Below, in pieces: positions 25,155 to 36,793 of a stretch of 64,000 nucleotides of DNA. Origin of the DNA: Actinomadura syzygii (GTDB lineage: Bacteria; Actinomycetota; Actinomycetes; Streptosporangiales; Streptosporangiaceae). The stretch is from positions 310,001-374,000 of the forward strand of contig NZ_VSFF01000003.1 in the NCBI RefSeq assembly GCF_008085905.1. The letters are read 5' to 3'. Within the stretch, counting starts at the first letter, position 1, and each line of letters begins with the position of its first letter. Below the pieces are notes generated by a model. It had not been told where the DNA came from and ran no database searches. It saw only the letters and a list, made by a program, of their open reading frames with translations. Position numbers and translations under genes: made by a program.

Positions 25155-25927
25155 GGGGCCGCTGCCGCGCGGAGCACGTACCCGACGCCGCGGACGGTGT
25201 GCACGAGCCTCGGCAGCCCGCCCGCCTCGGTCTTGCGCCGCAGGTACATGACGTACACGTCCAGGGAGTTGGAGGCGGGTTCGAAGTCGAAGCCCCAGAC
25301 GGCCTCCAGGATCTGCTCGCGGGTGAGGACCTGGCGGGGGTGGGCGAGGAACATCTCCAGCAGCATGTACTCGGTGCGGGTGAGGTCGACGGGGCGTCCC
25401 GCGCGGGCGACCTCGCGGGTGCGGGTGTCCATGGACAGGTCGCCGAACGCCAGCACGTGACCCTGGCCTTCGCCGGAGCCTGGGCCCGTGGTCATGGCGG
25501 CGCGGCGCAGCAGGGCGCGGACGCGGGCGAGGAGCTCGTCCAGCTCGAAGGGTTTGGCGAGGTAGTCGTCGGCGCCGGCGTCCAGGCCGGTGACGCGGTC
25601 GCCGACCATGTCGCGGGCGGTGAGCATCAGGACGGGCATGGTGGCGCCGAGGGCGCGCAGGCGGCGGCAGGCGGTGAGGCCGTCCATGCGCGGCATGAGG
25701 ACGTCCAGGACGACGAGGTCGGGCCGGTCCCGCTCGACCCGGTCCAGGGCGTCGGCGCCGTCGGCGGCGGCGTCCACCCGGTAGCCCTCGAACTCGAGGC
25801 TGCGGGCGAGGGACTCGCGGACGGCGGGCTCGTCGTCCACGATCAGTATCCGCGCGGCCCCCCGCCCATCGGCCCGCGCCCCGGCCCGTTCGGCGGCGCG
25901 TCCGGCCTGGTCGCTGCGCTGCTCCAT
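25151..25927 (-). CDS. OmpR/MprA-family response regulator
   Basis: The 258-residue protein has a receiver domain with DDE (31-33), phospho-acceptor Asp75 in [13 protein letters not shown] and Lys in DYLAKPF, then a winged-helix domain (about 160-255) with [12 protein letters not shown] and VMYLRRK. The first 25 residues are a charged extension. It is the first gene of the regulator/kinase/glycosyltransferase group. Promoter sequences should be in 25928-26012, which also holds the end of the convergently unrelated upstream gene. Confidence 0.94.
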   Translation of the reverse strand: MEQRSDQAGRAAERAGARADGRGAARILIVDDEPAVRESLARSLEFEGYRVDAAADGADALDRVERDRPDLVVLDVLMPRMDGLTACRRLRALGATMPVLMLTARDMVGDRVTGLDAGADDYLAKPFELDELLARVRALLRRAAMTTGPGSGEGQGHVLAFGDLSMDTRTREVARAGRPVDLTRTEYMLLEMFLAHPRQVLTREQILEAVWGFDFEPASNSLDVYVMYLRRKTEAGGLPRLVHTVRGVGYVLRAAAAP

Positions 25928-26012
25928 GTGCTCACGGTAGGCAGCGCGGGCGGGATCCCGGTCTACCGGAGGGCGTTTCTCATCGTTCTTTCAGGATCTT
26001 CTGAGCGGGGGT

Positions 26013-27263
26013 TCAGGGCACGGAGTCGGTGGCGTCGCCCCATACGTCCCCCTGCGCGGCCTTCTCCCGAGCCTCCCGAGCCGCCTCCTCACCCTCCCCT
26101 TCGGCGTTTCCCTCGGTGTTTCCTTCCGTGTTTCCCTCGATGGCCGCCGCCACGGTCTCCTCGACGACGGCTGTGACGACGACGCGCGGGGGCTCGGGAC
26201 GGGTCGCGCCTGCCCAGGTGGTCTTGACGACGTCGACCACGACGTCGCGGGACACGTCCACGATGATCCCGCGCAGGGTGTCGCGCAGCGCGAGTTTCAG
26301 CGCGTCGCGGATCAGTTCGCGCAGGACGGCCTCGATCGCGGCGGTCGTCGCGCGCAGGGCCAGGTCGCGGGCGGTGCGGGCGGCGGCGCTGCCCGCGACG
26401 GCGGTGAGCAGCCCGCCCGCGGCGCGGGCCGCGTCGGACCCGGCGGCGCGGGTGGCGAGGGAGGTGAGCGGGGCCAGGTCGGCGGCGACGCCGGTGTCCC
26501 GGGCGGCGTCCCGGACGGTGTCGCGGACCGCTCCGGCGAGGTCGCGGGCGGCCTGCTCGGCGGTCTCGCGGACGACGCGGGCGACGACGTCGCGGGCGAC
26601 GAGCATCGCCGCGTCCACGGCGGCGTCGGCGACGGTGTCGACGGCGGCGTCCACGACGGCCTTGGTCGCGGCCCGCACGACGGGCCGGGACGCGGTGGCG
26701 GCGGCGGTGCGCCCGGCGCGGTCGCCGAGGTCGCGCGCGGCGGCGGCGAGGTCGCGGGCCAGCGGGCTGGTCACGGCGAGGCGGCGGGCGGCCTGCTCGG
26801 CGAGGGTCATGGCGGTGGTGGCGGCCTCGAACGCGCTCGCGGTCGCGGGGTTGGCCGCGGCGGCGGCGCGGGCCTCGGCGACGGCCCGCTCGGCGGCGCC
26901 GGACGCGGCGGCCACGGCGGCGTCGCGGGCGGCCCGCTCGACGGTCCGCATCGCGGGCGTCCCGGCCACCTGGTCCAGGATGCGGGTGGCGGCGACCGCG
27001 GCGGCGCGGCGGGCGGCGCCCGCGACGGGCTCGCCGGCCGAGGCCGCGGCGCGCGCGGCGGCCGGGGCGAGCCCGGCCCACAGCTCCTCCAGCCGGTCGG
27101 CGGCGGCCCGGTCGGCGCGCCGCGCCCGCTCGGCGAGCCCCGTCCCGGCGGGCTCGCTCCCGGACCCGCTGTCGGGCACGCTGTCGGACCCGCTGTCGGG
27201 CTCGGGCGCGCCGGGACGGCCGGTCTCGCGCTGCTGTTCGTCGTCCACGGTCACGCCTCTCAT
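26013..27263 (-). CDS. Ala-rich amphipathic repeat protein (unrecognised)
   Basis: I do not recognise this 416-residue protein. It begins with an acidic PDSGSDS-type low-complexity segment (about 10-40) and continues as a long series of Ala/Arg/Asp/Val helices such as VVDAAVDTVADAAVDAAM, like apolipoprotein or phasin-type amphipathic proteins, ending in EGNTEGN repeats and an acidic tail. No signal peptide or membrane helix stands out. ATG 27263 has GAGGGG about 9 bases upstream. A long ORF on the other strand is less protein-like (Ser/Arg/Thr-rich), so the minus strand is favoured. It may coat a surface or polymer; this is inference. Confidence 0.6.
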   Translation of the reverse strand: MRGVTVDDEQQRETGRPGAPEPDSGSDSVPDSGSGSEPAGTGLAERARRADRAAADRLEELWAGLAPAAARAAASAGEPVAGAARRAAAVAATRILDQVAGTPAMRTVERAARDAAVAAASGAAERAVAEARAAAAANPATASAFEAATTAMTLAEQAARRLAVTSPLARDLAAAARDLGDRAGRTAAATASRPVVRAATKAVVDAAVDTVADAAVDAAMLVARDVVARVVRETAEQAARDLAGAVRDTVRDAARDTGVAADLAPLTSLATRAAGSDAARAAGGLLTAVAGSAAARTARDLALRATTAAIEAVLRELIRDALKLALRDTLRGIIVDVSRDVVVDVVKTTWAGATRPEPPRVVVTAVVEETVAAAIEGNTEGNTEGNAEGEGEEAAREAREKAAQGDVWGDATDSVP

Positions 27264-27403
27264 CGCGATCCGCCCCTCAAATGACGATAACTGCCGAACT
27301 GCTCCGCCAGTTCCTGCGGGGCCGCCCCGTCCGGGAAAAGGGGTGCCGGGGGCGGGCACCGCGGGGTAAGGTCGCGGTCGAACCCGAGAGGAGGTGTGGA
27401 CGC

Positions 27404-27472
27404 ATGGCCGTCGTTGCGCTGGCCGCTGCCCGCGGCATCCAGGTCGTCCTCATCTCCCGGGCCACCGGCTGA
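27404..27472 (+). CDS. 22-residue upstream ORF before rsgA
   Basis: ATG at 27404 is preceded by GAGAGGAGG at ideal spacing and encodes MAVVALAAARGIQVVLISR-ATG, then TGA. It lies 53 bases before the rsgA GTG. It may be a translated leader or a small membrane-active peptide. I do not recognise a family. The strong ribosome binding site is the main evidence. Confidence 0.5.
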   Translation: MAVVALAAARGIQVVLISRATG

Positions 27473-27525
27473 CCAGCGCCTTCGTCGCGCGCTCGCCAGG
27501 GCCCCTTCACGCAAGGGTTCTCGAA

Positions 27526-28653
27526 GTGTCTTCTTTCACTTCTGCTTCTTCGTCTTCTTCTTCTGATTCTGGATCTCCGGGCCCGTCCGGTCTGGCCGCC
27601 TACGGCTGGGACGGCGCCCTGGAGGACGCGTTCTCTCCCCACCGCGCGGCGGGCCTGGTCCCGGCGCGGGTCGCCGCGGTCGACCGCGGCCTGTGCGACG
27701 TGGTCACCGCGTCCGGTCCGCTGCGCGCCGCGACCCACGCGGTCGGCGGCCCGTTCGGCGGCCCGGAGGGCGGGCCGTGCACGGGCGACTGGGCGGGGCT
27801 GCGGCTGGACGGTCCGGACGGCCGCGCGGCGGTGGCGGTGGTGCTGCCGCGGCGGACGGCGATCGTCCGGTCGTCGGCGTCGCGGGACTCGCGGGGGCAG
27901 GTGCTGGCCGCCAACGTCGACACCGTCGCGGTGGCGGTGCCGCTGACCGCGCGGGCGGCGCCCGGCCGGATCGAGCGGCTGGTCGCGCTGGCGTTCGAGA
28001 GCGGCGCGCGGCCGGTGGTCGTCCTCACCAAGGCCGACCAGGTGCCGGGCACCGCCGGGTTCGAGGCGGACGCCGCCGCTGCCGCCCCCGGGGTGGACGT
28101 GGTGGCGTGCAGCGCCGCGACGGGCGACGGCGTGGACGCCGTCCGGGCCGTGCTGGCGGGGACGGTGGTGCTGGTCGGACCTTCCGGGGCGGGCAAGTCC
28201 ACGCTGGGGAACGCGCTGCTCGGCGCCGACCTGCTCGCGACCGGCGACGTTCGCGAGTCCGACGGCAAGGGACGGCACACCACGGTCCGGCGGGAGCTGC
28301 TGCCGCTGCCGGGCGGCGGCGTCCTGATCGACACGCCGGGGCTGCGGGGCGTCGGCCTGGTCGAGGCGTCCGACGGGCTGGAGCGCGCGTTCGCCGACGT
28401 CGAGGAGCTCGCCGCCGGGTGCCGGTTCCGCGACTGCGCGCACCAGGCCGAGCCGGGCTGCGCGGTCCTCGCCGCCGTCGCGGACGGGACGCTGCCGGGC
28501 CGCCGCCTGGACAGCTACCGCAGGCTGCTGCGCGAGAACGAGTGGGCGGCGTCGCGCACCGACGCGCGGCTGCGCGCCGAGCAGCGCGACCGGGTCAAGG
28601 CCATCTCCCGGTTCCAGCGGCAGCTGTACCGGGAGCGGGGCCGCGACCGCTGA
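27526..28653 (+). CDS. rsgA: ribosome small-subunit-dependent GTPase A
   Basis: The 375-residue circularly permuted GTPase shows its motifs in permuted order: G4 LTKAD (about 170), G1 GPSGAGKST (about 219-227), G3 DTPGLRG, then the zinc site CRFRDCAHQAEPGC. RsgA matures the 30S subunit. The start is taken as GTG 27526 behind AAGGG. Residues 2-16 are almost all Ser/Thr/Asp coded by T-ending codons (TCT, ACT, GAT), very unlike the rest of the window. The core YGWDGALEDAF begins near residue 26, so the Ser tract is an extension that may be an artefact of start choice. Confidence 0.9.
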   Translation: MSSFTSASSSSSSDSGSPGPSGLAAYGWDGALEDAFSPHRAAGLVPARVAAVDRGLCDVVTASGPLRAATHAVGGPFGGPEGGPCTGDWAGLRLDGPDGRAAVAVVLPRRTAIVRSSASRDSRGQVLAANVDTVAVAVPLTARAAPGRIERLVALAFESGARPVVVLTKADQVPGTAGFEADAAAAAPGVDVVACSAATGDGVDAVRAVLAGTVVLVGPSGAGKSTLGNALLGADLLATGDVRESDGKGRHTTVRRELLPLPGGGVLIDTPGLRGVGLVEASDGLERAFADVEELAAGCRFRDCAHQAEPGCAVLAAVADGTLPGRRLDSYRRLLRENEWAASRTDARLRAEQRDRVKAISRFQRQLYRERGRDR

Positions 28654-28662
28654 CCGTCCCGC

Positions 28663-28700
28663 CCCCGGACGCGGAGGCCGCACGGCCTCCGCGTCCGGGG
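28663..28700. terminator. bidirectional terminator, 17-bp perfect stem
   Basis: Bases 28663-28679 and 28684-28700 are perfect reverse complements with a GCAC loop. The hairpin lies between the convergent stops of rsgA (28653) and the ABC permease gene (28715). Confidence 0.88.
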
Positions 28701-28714
28701 TTCGGTCGGTTCGG

Positions 28715-29553
28715 TCAGCGGCCGCGCTTGCGGTAGGTCCGGGCCGACAGGGGCGCGAACACCGCGAGCAGGAGCAGCGACCAGCCGAGGCTGGCGGCGA
28801 CGGGGTGGGCGATGGGCCAGGCGGCGTCCGCGGTCGGCGCGGCGGGGTTGCCGAACAGTTCGCGACACGCGGCGGTGAGGGCGCTGACGGGGTTCCAGTC
28901 GGCGATGACCTGGAGGACCTTCGGCATCCCGCCGGTCGGGACGAACGAGTTGGACAGCATCGTCACGGGGAACACCAGCGGGATGAGGTTGTCGGCGGTG
29001 TGCTCGTTCTTCACCACCAGGCCGAGGTAGCACCCGGCCCAGCTCAGCCCGTACCGCATGAGCCCGAGCAGCAGGAACGCCTCGGTGGTCGGCCACAGGC
29101 CGCGGTGCGCGCGCCAGCCGACCAGCAGCCCGGCGGCGGCCATGATCGCCAGGCCGAGGGCGCCGTGCAGGAAGTCGGCGCCGGTGTGCCCGAACGGGAC
29201 GGCGGAGCGGGCGGTCGGCATGGAGCGGAACCGGTCCATGACGCCGCGGGAGGCGTCGGTGGCGACGCGCAGCGTCACGGCCATGGTGGAGGTGAAGGTG
29301 ACCATGGCGAACAGGCCGGGCATCAGGTACTCGCGGTAGTTCCCGCCGCCGGGGACGGCGATGGCGCTGCCGAACACGTACCCGAACAGCACCACCATGA
29401 TCGCGGGGAAGATCAGCGCGGCGATCAGCTCGCCGGGCTCCTGCCGGATCCGCGACAGCTCCCGTCCGACGAGGGCGACCCCGTCCGACAGGGCCCAGCG
29501 GAGCCGGACGGCGCGGGACGCGGGCGCGTGCACGCCGGGTGCGGCGGCGGCGG

Positions 29554-29557
<4 letters not shown>
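28715..29557 (-). CDS. ABC-2 type exporter permease (DrrB-like)
   Basis: The 280-residue protein has six membrane helices in the ABC-2 layout: the N-terminal amphipathic part with LSRIRQEPGELIAALIFPAIMVVLFGYVFG, then MDRFRSMPTARSAV, the coupling-helix region of DrrB-like permeases. It pairs with the ATPase gene upstream (ATGA overlap) to form a daunorubicin-resistance-type exporter for hydrophobic compounds. The divergent TetR gene and operator-like repeats suggest substrate-induced expression. Confidence 0.9.
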
Positions 29558-30576
<1,019 letters not shown>

Positions 30577-30590
30577 GATCCCTCCTCTGA

Positions 30591-30651
30591 GTACAATGTA
30601 CGCAACTAGTGGGTGCCAGCGTAGACAACTGGGTACGTCGTACGCAACTAG
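30591..30651. promoter_or_regulatory. two 19-bp operator-like repeats 42 bp apart
   Basis: GTACAATGTAC-GCAACTAG (30591-30609) and GTACGTCGTAC-GCAACTAG (30633-30651) share a perfect 11-bp palindrome at the front and an identical GTACGCAACTAG tail. The 42-base period is four helical turns. A weaker copy GTAGACAACTGG lies between at 30621-30632. The block is between the divergent ABC and TetR genes. Confidence 0.7.
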
Positions 30652-30728
30652 GATGCTCCGCAAGGACGGCGACGCGCGCCGAACACGTGGCGAGCAGCTG
30701 GTGAGGGCGCGGTGAGAGGGGTGGAACG

Positions 30729-31463
30729 GTGACGGACGGCGGGGCGCACGTCAGTATCTGGTCGGTGCCGGAGCGGCAGGGCCGGGGCCCGCGGCCCGCC
30801 TACAGCCGCGCGCGGATCACCGAGGCGGCGATCGGGATCGCCGACGCCGAGGGGCTGGAGGCGGCGTCGATGCGCCGGATCGCCGCCGAGCTCGGCACGG
30901 GGGCGATGTCGCTGTACCGGTACGTGCCGTCCCGCGACGACCTGCTGGACCTGATGGAGGACCACGTCCTGCTGGACGCGGAGATCCCGGACCGTCCGAG
31001 CGGCGACTGGCGCGCCGACCTGACCCTGGTCGCCGAGGGGACCCGCGCGGTGTACCGGCGGCACGGGTGGCTGGCCGACCTGCAACGGCCGCGCGCCACC
31101 CTCGGCCCGAACCGGCTGCGGCTGGTGGAGTTCGCGTTCGGGGCGCTGGACGTCGGCATCCCGATCGACGACGTGTTCGTCCTGATCGAGATGCTGACCG
31201 GCTACGTCGAGCGGGTGGTGCGGTCGGAGCTGGCGTGGCGGCGGGAGGTGCAGGAGAACGGCCTCACCCCGGAGCAGTGGATGATGCGGTCCGGCCCCTA
31301 CGTCCGGGAACTGCTGGACAGCGGCGCGTACCCGATGTTCCGGCGCATCGTGATCGACGCGCGGATGCCGCACATGAGCGCCGACGAGCAGTTCCGCTAC
31401 GGCCTGGAGCGCGTCCTGGACTGCATAGCCGCCGTCCTTCCCCCCGACCCGGCCGCCCCCTGA
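30729..31463 (+). CDS. TetR-family transcriptional regulator
   Basis: The 244-residue protein has an HTH at about 28-75 (ITEAAIGIADAEGLEAASMRRIAAELGTGAMSLYRYV contains it) and a C-terminal ligand domain of the TetR_C type found beside DrrAB-like exporters. It starts with GTG. It is divergent from the exporter operon and likely represses it and itself through the 30591-30651 repeats. Confidence 0.93.
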   Translation: MTDGGAHVSIWSVPERQGRGPRPAYSRARITEAAIGIADAEGLEAASMRRIAAELGTGAMSLYRYVPSRDDLLDLMEDHVLLDAEIPDRPSGDWRADLTLVAEGTRAVYRRHGWLADLQRPRATLGPNRLRLVEFAFGALDVGIPIDDVFVLIEMLTGYVERVVRSELAWRREVQENGLTPEQWMMRSGPYVRELLDSGAYPMFRRIVIDARMPHMSADEQFRYGLERVLDCIAAVLPPDPAAP

Positions 31464-31495
31464 CCCGGCGGGGACCGGGCCGGGGCGCGGCGGCG

Positions 31496-31837
31496 CTACT
31501 TCTCGGCGGGCGCCTGGAGGCTCCAGACGCGGCCGTCGGGGTCGCGGACGGTCATCTCGCGGGTGCCGTAGTGGGTGTCCTCGAACGGCGCGACGACCTC
31601 GACGCCGGGCCCGGGGCGGAACGCGTCGGCGTCGGCCACCTTGAGCGCGACGCGCAGGTCGGGCTCGCTGTCCTCGGGGACCTCGACGAGGAACACGTAG
31701 GGGCCGCCGCCGTTGCGGAACAGGCCCGAGCCGTGGTCGGTCTCGAACTCCAGCTCGAACCCGAGGCCCTGGAGGAATCCGGCCGTCCTGCCCCAGTTGC
31801 GGGTCTCCAGGAACAGTGCCTCGATGCCCTCGGTCAT
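31496..31837 (-). CDS. VOC-superfamily (glyoxalase-like) protein
   Basis: The 113-residue protein has two beta-alpha-beta-beta-beta units of the glyoxalase/bleomycin-resistance fold: [21 protein letters not shown] then [19 protein letters not shown]. Glu and His positions for metal binding are only partly conserved. Its ATG overlaps the stop of a ribbon-helix-helix gene, so the two form a tight pair. The substrate is unknown. Confidence 0.88.
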   Translation of the reverse strand: MTEGIEALFLETRNWGRTAGFLQGLGFELEFETDHGSGLFRNGGGPYVFLVEVPEDSEPDLRVALKVADADAFRPGPGVEVVAPFEDTHYGTREMTVRDPDGRVWSLQAPAEK

Positions 31838-32055
31838 GTCCGCTCCCCCTTCTCCGGCGACTCGGTCGCCTGCTCGGTGCTCTGCTCGGTGGTCTGGCCG
31901 GGCGTCCCGGCGCGGGTGCCGTCGAGGTAGGCGCGCAGCGCTTCGGCGACCAGCGCCGACAGGGACGTCTCCGCCTCGATGGCCTGGTGCTTCACCCGCT
32001 TGATCAGCCCGACCGGCAGGTACACGTTGAACTGCTTGACATCCTCGTCACCCAC
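31834..32055 (-). CDS. ribbon-helix-helix (CopG-like) DNA-binding protein
   Basis: The 73-residue protein has a short RHH core: strand [20 protein letters not shown], then helices to about residue 47, followed by a Thr/Glu-rich tail. It may autoregulate the VOC gene it is coupled to. It starts with GTG at 32055. It resembles antitoxin-like RHH regulators, but the partner is a VOC protein and not a toxin. Confidence 0.82.
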   Translation of the reverse strand: MGDEDVKQFNVYLPVGLIKRVKHQAIEAETSLSALVAEALRAYLDGTRAGTPGQTTEQSTEQATESPEKGERT

Positions 32056-32059
32056 CCCC

Positions 32060-32092
32060 GCATGCTAGCAACTTAGGAAGCTACTCGCATGC
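32060..32092. promoter_or_regulatory. nested inverted repeat before the RHH/VOC pair
   Basis: GCATGC at 32060-32065 and 32087-32092 flank TAGC...GCTA (32066-32069, 32080-32083) centred on ACTTAGGA. The block lies directly upstream of the RHH start and overlaps the last codons of the flavoprotein gene. It is a plausible RHH operator/promoter. Confidence 0.45.
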
Positions 32093-33077
32093 GGTGGGCG
32101 TCGACGGCGCGGCGGGTCTCCTCGGCGACGAGGTCGGCGTTGATCTGCGCGGCCGCGGTGGCGCCCGCGGCGGCGGCGGTTCCGACCTGCGCGGACGGGT
32201 CGGTGACGTTGCCCGCCGCCCACACCCCGGGCACGGCGGTGCGCCCGGCGGCGTCGGCGGGGATGTGCGTCCCCATGCCGGACGGGTGGTCGGCGGGCCG
32301 CAGCCCGATCCCGTCGAGGAACGCGGCGCGGACGGTCATGCGCGGCGCGACGGCGACCGCGTCGCGGCGGACGAGCGTCCCGTCGGCCAGCCGCACCCCC
32401 ACGAGCCGCCCGGCGCCGTCCGGCCCGGACGGGCCGCCGGTCTCCAGGGCGGTGACCTCGCCGTGGACGACGCGGACGCCGCGGGCGGCGAGCTGCTCGG
32501 CCTGCTCGGCGGACGGCTCCGGCCCGGTGTGGGCGAGGTAGGCGACGTCGCCGCTCCACTGGCGCAGCAGGAGCGCCTGGTGCACCGACATCGGCCCGGT
32601 CGCCAGGACGCCGATGGCGCGGTCGCGGACCTCCCAGCCGTGGCAGTAGGGGCAGTGCAGGACGTCGCGTCCCCACCGTTCGCGCAGGCCGGGCACGTCG
32701 GGCAGTTCGTCGGTGAGGCCGGTGGCGACCAGCAGCCGCCGCGCCCGGAGCGCCGCGCCGTCGGCGAGGACGACGGTGAACGCGCCGTCGTCCTCGCCGT
32801 CGTCGCGGGCCTCGACGAGGGCGACGGCGCCGGGGGCGACGTGCCCGCCGTAGCGGCGGACCTCGGCGCGGCCCCGGGCGAGGAGTTCAGCGGGGGGCGT
32901 GCCGTCCCGGGCGAGCAGGCCGTGGACGGCCTCGGCCGGGGCGTTGCGGGGCTCGCCCGCGTCGATCACCGCGACGCGCCGCCGCGCGCGGGCGAGCATC
33001 AGCCCGCCGCTCAGCCCGGCGGCGCCGCCGCCGGCGATCACCACGTCGTATCCGTCGTCCAGTCGATCGGTCATCAT
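32073..33077 (-). CDS. thioredoxin-reductase-like NAD(P)/FAD oxidoreductase
   Basis: The 334-residue flavoprotein has the FAD dinucleotide motif GGGAAGLSGG (about 16-25), a CPYCHGWEV redox-disulfide motif near residue 142, a second nucleotide-binding region with GVLATGP and the C-terminal GVWAAGNVTDP FAD contact. It lacks a standard thioredoxin partner next door. Paired ATGs at 33077 and 33074 sit behind GGAGG; the first is used. A 17-base motif upstream (33130-33146) recurs before a SAM methyltransferase gene at 48.5 kb. Confidence 0.92.
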   Translation of the reverse strand: MMTDRLDDGYDVVIAGGGAAGLSGGLMLARARRRVAVIDAGEPRNAPAEAVHGLLARDGTPPAELLARGRAEVRRYGGHVAPGAVALVEARDDGEDDGAFTVVLADGAALRARRLLVATGLTDELPDVPGLRERWGRDVLHCPYCHGWEVRDRAIGVLATGPMSVHQALLLRQWSGDVAYLAHTGPEPSAEQAEQLAARGVRVVHGEVTALETGGPSGPDGAGRLVGVRLADGTLVRRDAVAVAPRMTVRAAFLDGIGLRPADHPSGMGTHIPADAAGRTAVPGVWAAGNVTDPSAQVGTAAAAGATAAAQINADLVAEETRRAVDAHRMRVAS

Positions 33078-33129
33078 GACCACCTCCACCGGGCGACCCT
33101 GCGCGACCGCACCGCGATCCGGCAAACCT

Positions 33130-33146
33130 CGTTGCCGTTTCCGCAA
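33130..33146 (-). promoter_or_regulatory. 17-bp motif shared with the 48.4 kb methyltransferase promoter
   Basis: On the minus strand TTGCGGAAACGGCAACG lies 53 bases before the flavoprotein start. The identical 17 bases occur on the plus strand at 48442-48458, 41 bases before the SAM methyltransferase ATG. The TTGC/GCAA ends form a short dyad. Probable binding site of one regulator. Confidence 0.65.
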
Positions 33147-33292
33147 GGACCGGCCCGTCCTGGACACTCTCCGCCAAGACGGCGGATCGGTCAGGAATCG
33201 AGAAGCGCCGCCCGGCGGGGCGCGGCTAGCGTGAACTGCGTGGACGCGAAGTCCACACCGAACCGAGACCACACGCGACCATAGGAGTGATC

Positions 33293-33649
33293 ATGGCGGG
33301 TTCTCCCACCCAGGGGATCAAGACGGTGCTGCACCCGGTGTCGGACCTGGCGGCGGCGACCGCGGTGTACACGGCGCTGCTGGGCGTCGGGCCGAGCGCC
33401 GAGTCGTCCTACTACGTCGGGTTCGACGCCGAGGGCCAGCACATCGGGCTGGTGCCGGACGGCGGCCCGCAGAAGGCGGCGGGGCCGGTCGCGTACTGGC
33501 ACGTCGCCGACATCGCGGCGAAGCTGGCGGAGGTGACGGCGGCGGGCGCGGCGGTGCGCGAGGAGCCCCGCGACGTCGGCGGCGGGCGGCTCGTCGCGAC
33601 GTTCACCGACCCCGACGGCAACGTCCTCGGACTGGTCCAGGACCAGTGA
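33293..33649 (+). CDS. VOC-superfamily protein
   Basis: The 118-residue glyoxalase-fold protein reads IKTVLHPVSDLAAATAVYTALLG at the start and FTDPDGNVLGLVQ at the end. It may bind or sequester a small molecule. ATG 33293 has AGGAG 5 bases upstream; a GTG six bases earlier is less likely. VOC genes of this type often travel with an AraC gene, found here at 36.3 kb after a UvrA-like gene. A strong terminator follows (33658-33687). Confidence 0.9.
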   Translation: MAGSPTQGIKTVLHPVSDLAAATAVYTALLGVGPSAESSYYVGFDAEGQHIGLVPDGGPQKAAGPVAYWHVADIAAKLAEVTAAGAAVREEPRDVGGGRLVATFTDPDGNVLGLVQDQ

Positions 33650-33657
33650 CCGCCCCG

Positions 33658-33687
33658 CGCCCCGCCCCGCGCGCCGGGGGCGGGGCG
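33658..33687 (+). terminator. GC-rich 11-bp stem-loop after the VOC gene
   Basis: CGCCCCGCCCC (33658-33668) pairs with GGGGCGGGGCG (33677-33687), 9 bases past the VOC stop. It has no T-run, as is usual in actinomycetes. Confidence 0.6.
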
Positions 33688-33745
33688 GGGCGTCCGGACG
33701 GGCCGGTCGGGCCGGTCGGGGCGCCCGTCGGGCGGACGTACTGTG

Positions 33746-33771
33746 TGAACCCGCCCTAATCTGAACCCGCC
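33746..33771 (+). promoter_or_regulatory. direct repeat before the UvrA-like gene
   Basis: TGAACCCGCC occurs at 33746-33755 and 33762-33771 (16-base period) with CTAATC between. It lies about 50-70 bases before the UvrA-like start and could be an activator site or contain the -10 (TAATCT). Confidence 0.4.
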
Positions 33772-33817
33772 GCGGCAGAGCCCGGCGTTTCCCCTGCCGG
33801 ACGGATGGAGACGATCG

Positions 33818-36229
<2,412 letters not shown>

Positions 36230-36260
36230 CCGCCGCCGCCGGTATGGCACGATTCGGCGT

Positions 36261-36695
36261 GTGACCGGTTCAGCGGGGTCGGGCGGGGCGGCGCAGGAGC
36301 GGCGGCTGCGCGACCTCGCGCGGCTGCGGCGCGTCCGCGACCGGATCGACCGGGAGTACGCGCGTCCGCTGGACGTGGAGGCGCTGGCGCGCGGGGTGAG
36401 CATGTCGGCGGGGCATCTGAGCCGCGAGTTCCGCCGCGCCTACGGCGAGTCGCCCTACGGGTACCTGATGACGCGGCGGATCGAGCGGGCGATGGCGCTG
36501 CTGCGCCGCGGCGACCTGTCGGTCACCGAGGTGTGCTTCGAGGTGGGCTGCGCGTCGCTCGGGACGTTCAGCACCCGGTTCACCGAGCTGGTCGGGGTGC
36601 CGCCGAGCGTGTACCGGCGGCGGGCGGCGGAGGCGACGCAGGGCATGCCGCCGTGCGTGGCCAAGCAGGTGACCAGGCCCCTCAGAGGCCGCTGA
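36261..36695 (+). CDS. AraC-family transcriptional regulator (DNA-binding domain only)
   Basis: The 144-residue protein holds both AraC helix-turn-helix units (about 35-125): LDVEALARGVSMSAGHLSREFRRAYGESP and VTEVCFEVGCASLGTFSTRFTELVGVPPS. It has no ligand domain. It starts with GTG, 31 bases after the UvrA-like stop. It may control the VOC or UvrA-like gene upstream. Confidence 0.93.
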   Translation: MTGSAGSGGAAQERRLRDLARLRRVRDRIDREYARPLDVEALARGVSMSAGHLSREFRRAYGESPYGYLMTRRIERAMALLRRGDLSVTEVCFEVGCASLGTFSTRFTELVGVPPSVYRRRAAEATQGMPPCVAKQVTRPLRGR

Positions 36696-36717
36696 CCCGC
36701 CAGGGGCCGCCGGTGGG

Positions 36718-36789
36718 TCTCCCCGGCAGGGATCGAACCTGCGCTTCCGGCTTCGGAGGCCGGTGCTCTGTCCGCTGAGCTACGGGGAG
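36718..36789 (-). tRNA. tRNA-Arg (anticodon CCG)
   Basis: The 72-base cloverleaf has the acceptor CTCCCCG/CGGGGAG, D-stem GCTC/GAGC, anticodon stem CCGGC/GCCGG around loop CTCCGAA (anticodon CCG), and T-stem GCAGG/CCTGC. CCA is not encoded. It reads CGG, a frequent Arg codon in this genome. Confidence 0.96.
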
Positions 36790-36793
36790 GGGA

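Noticed and set aside
26029..27369. Plus-strand frame opposite the Ala-rich protein
   Set aside because: It is Ser/Arg/Thr-rich without periodicity and has no RBS-supported start. The minus strand shows regular amphipathic helices and an RBS.
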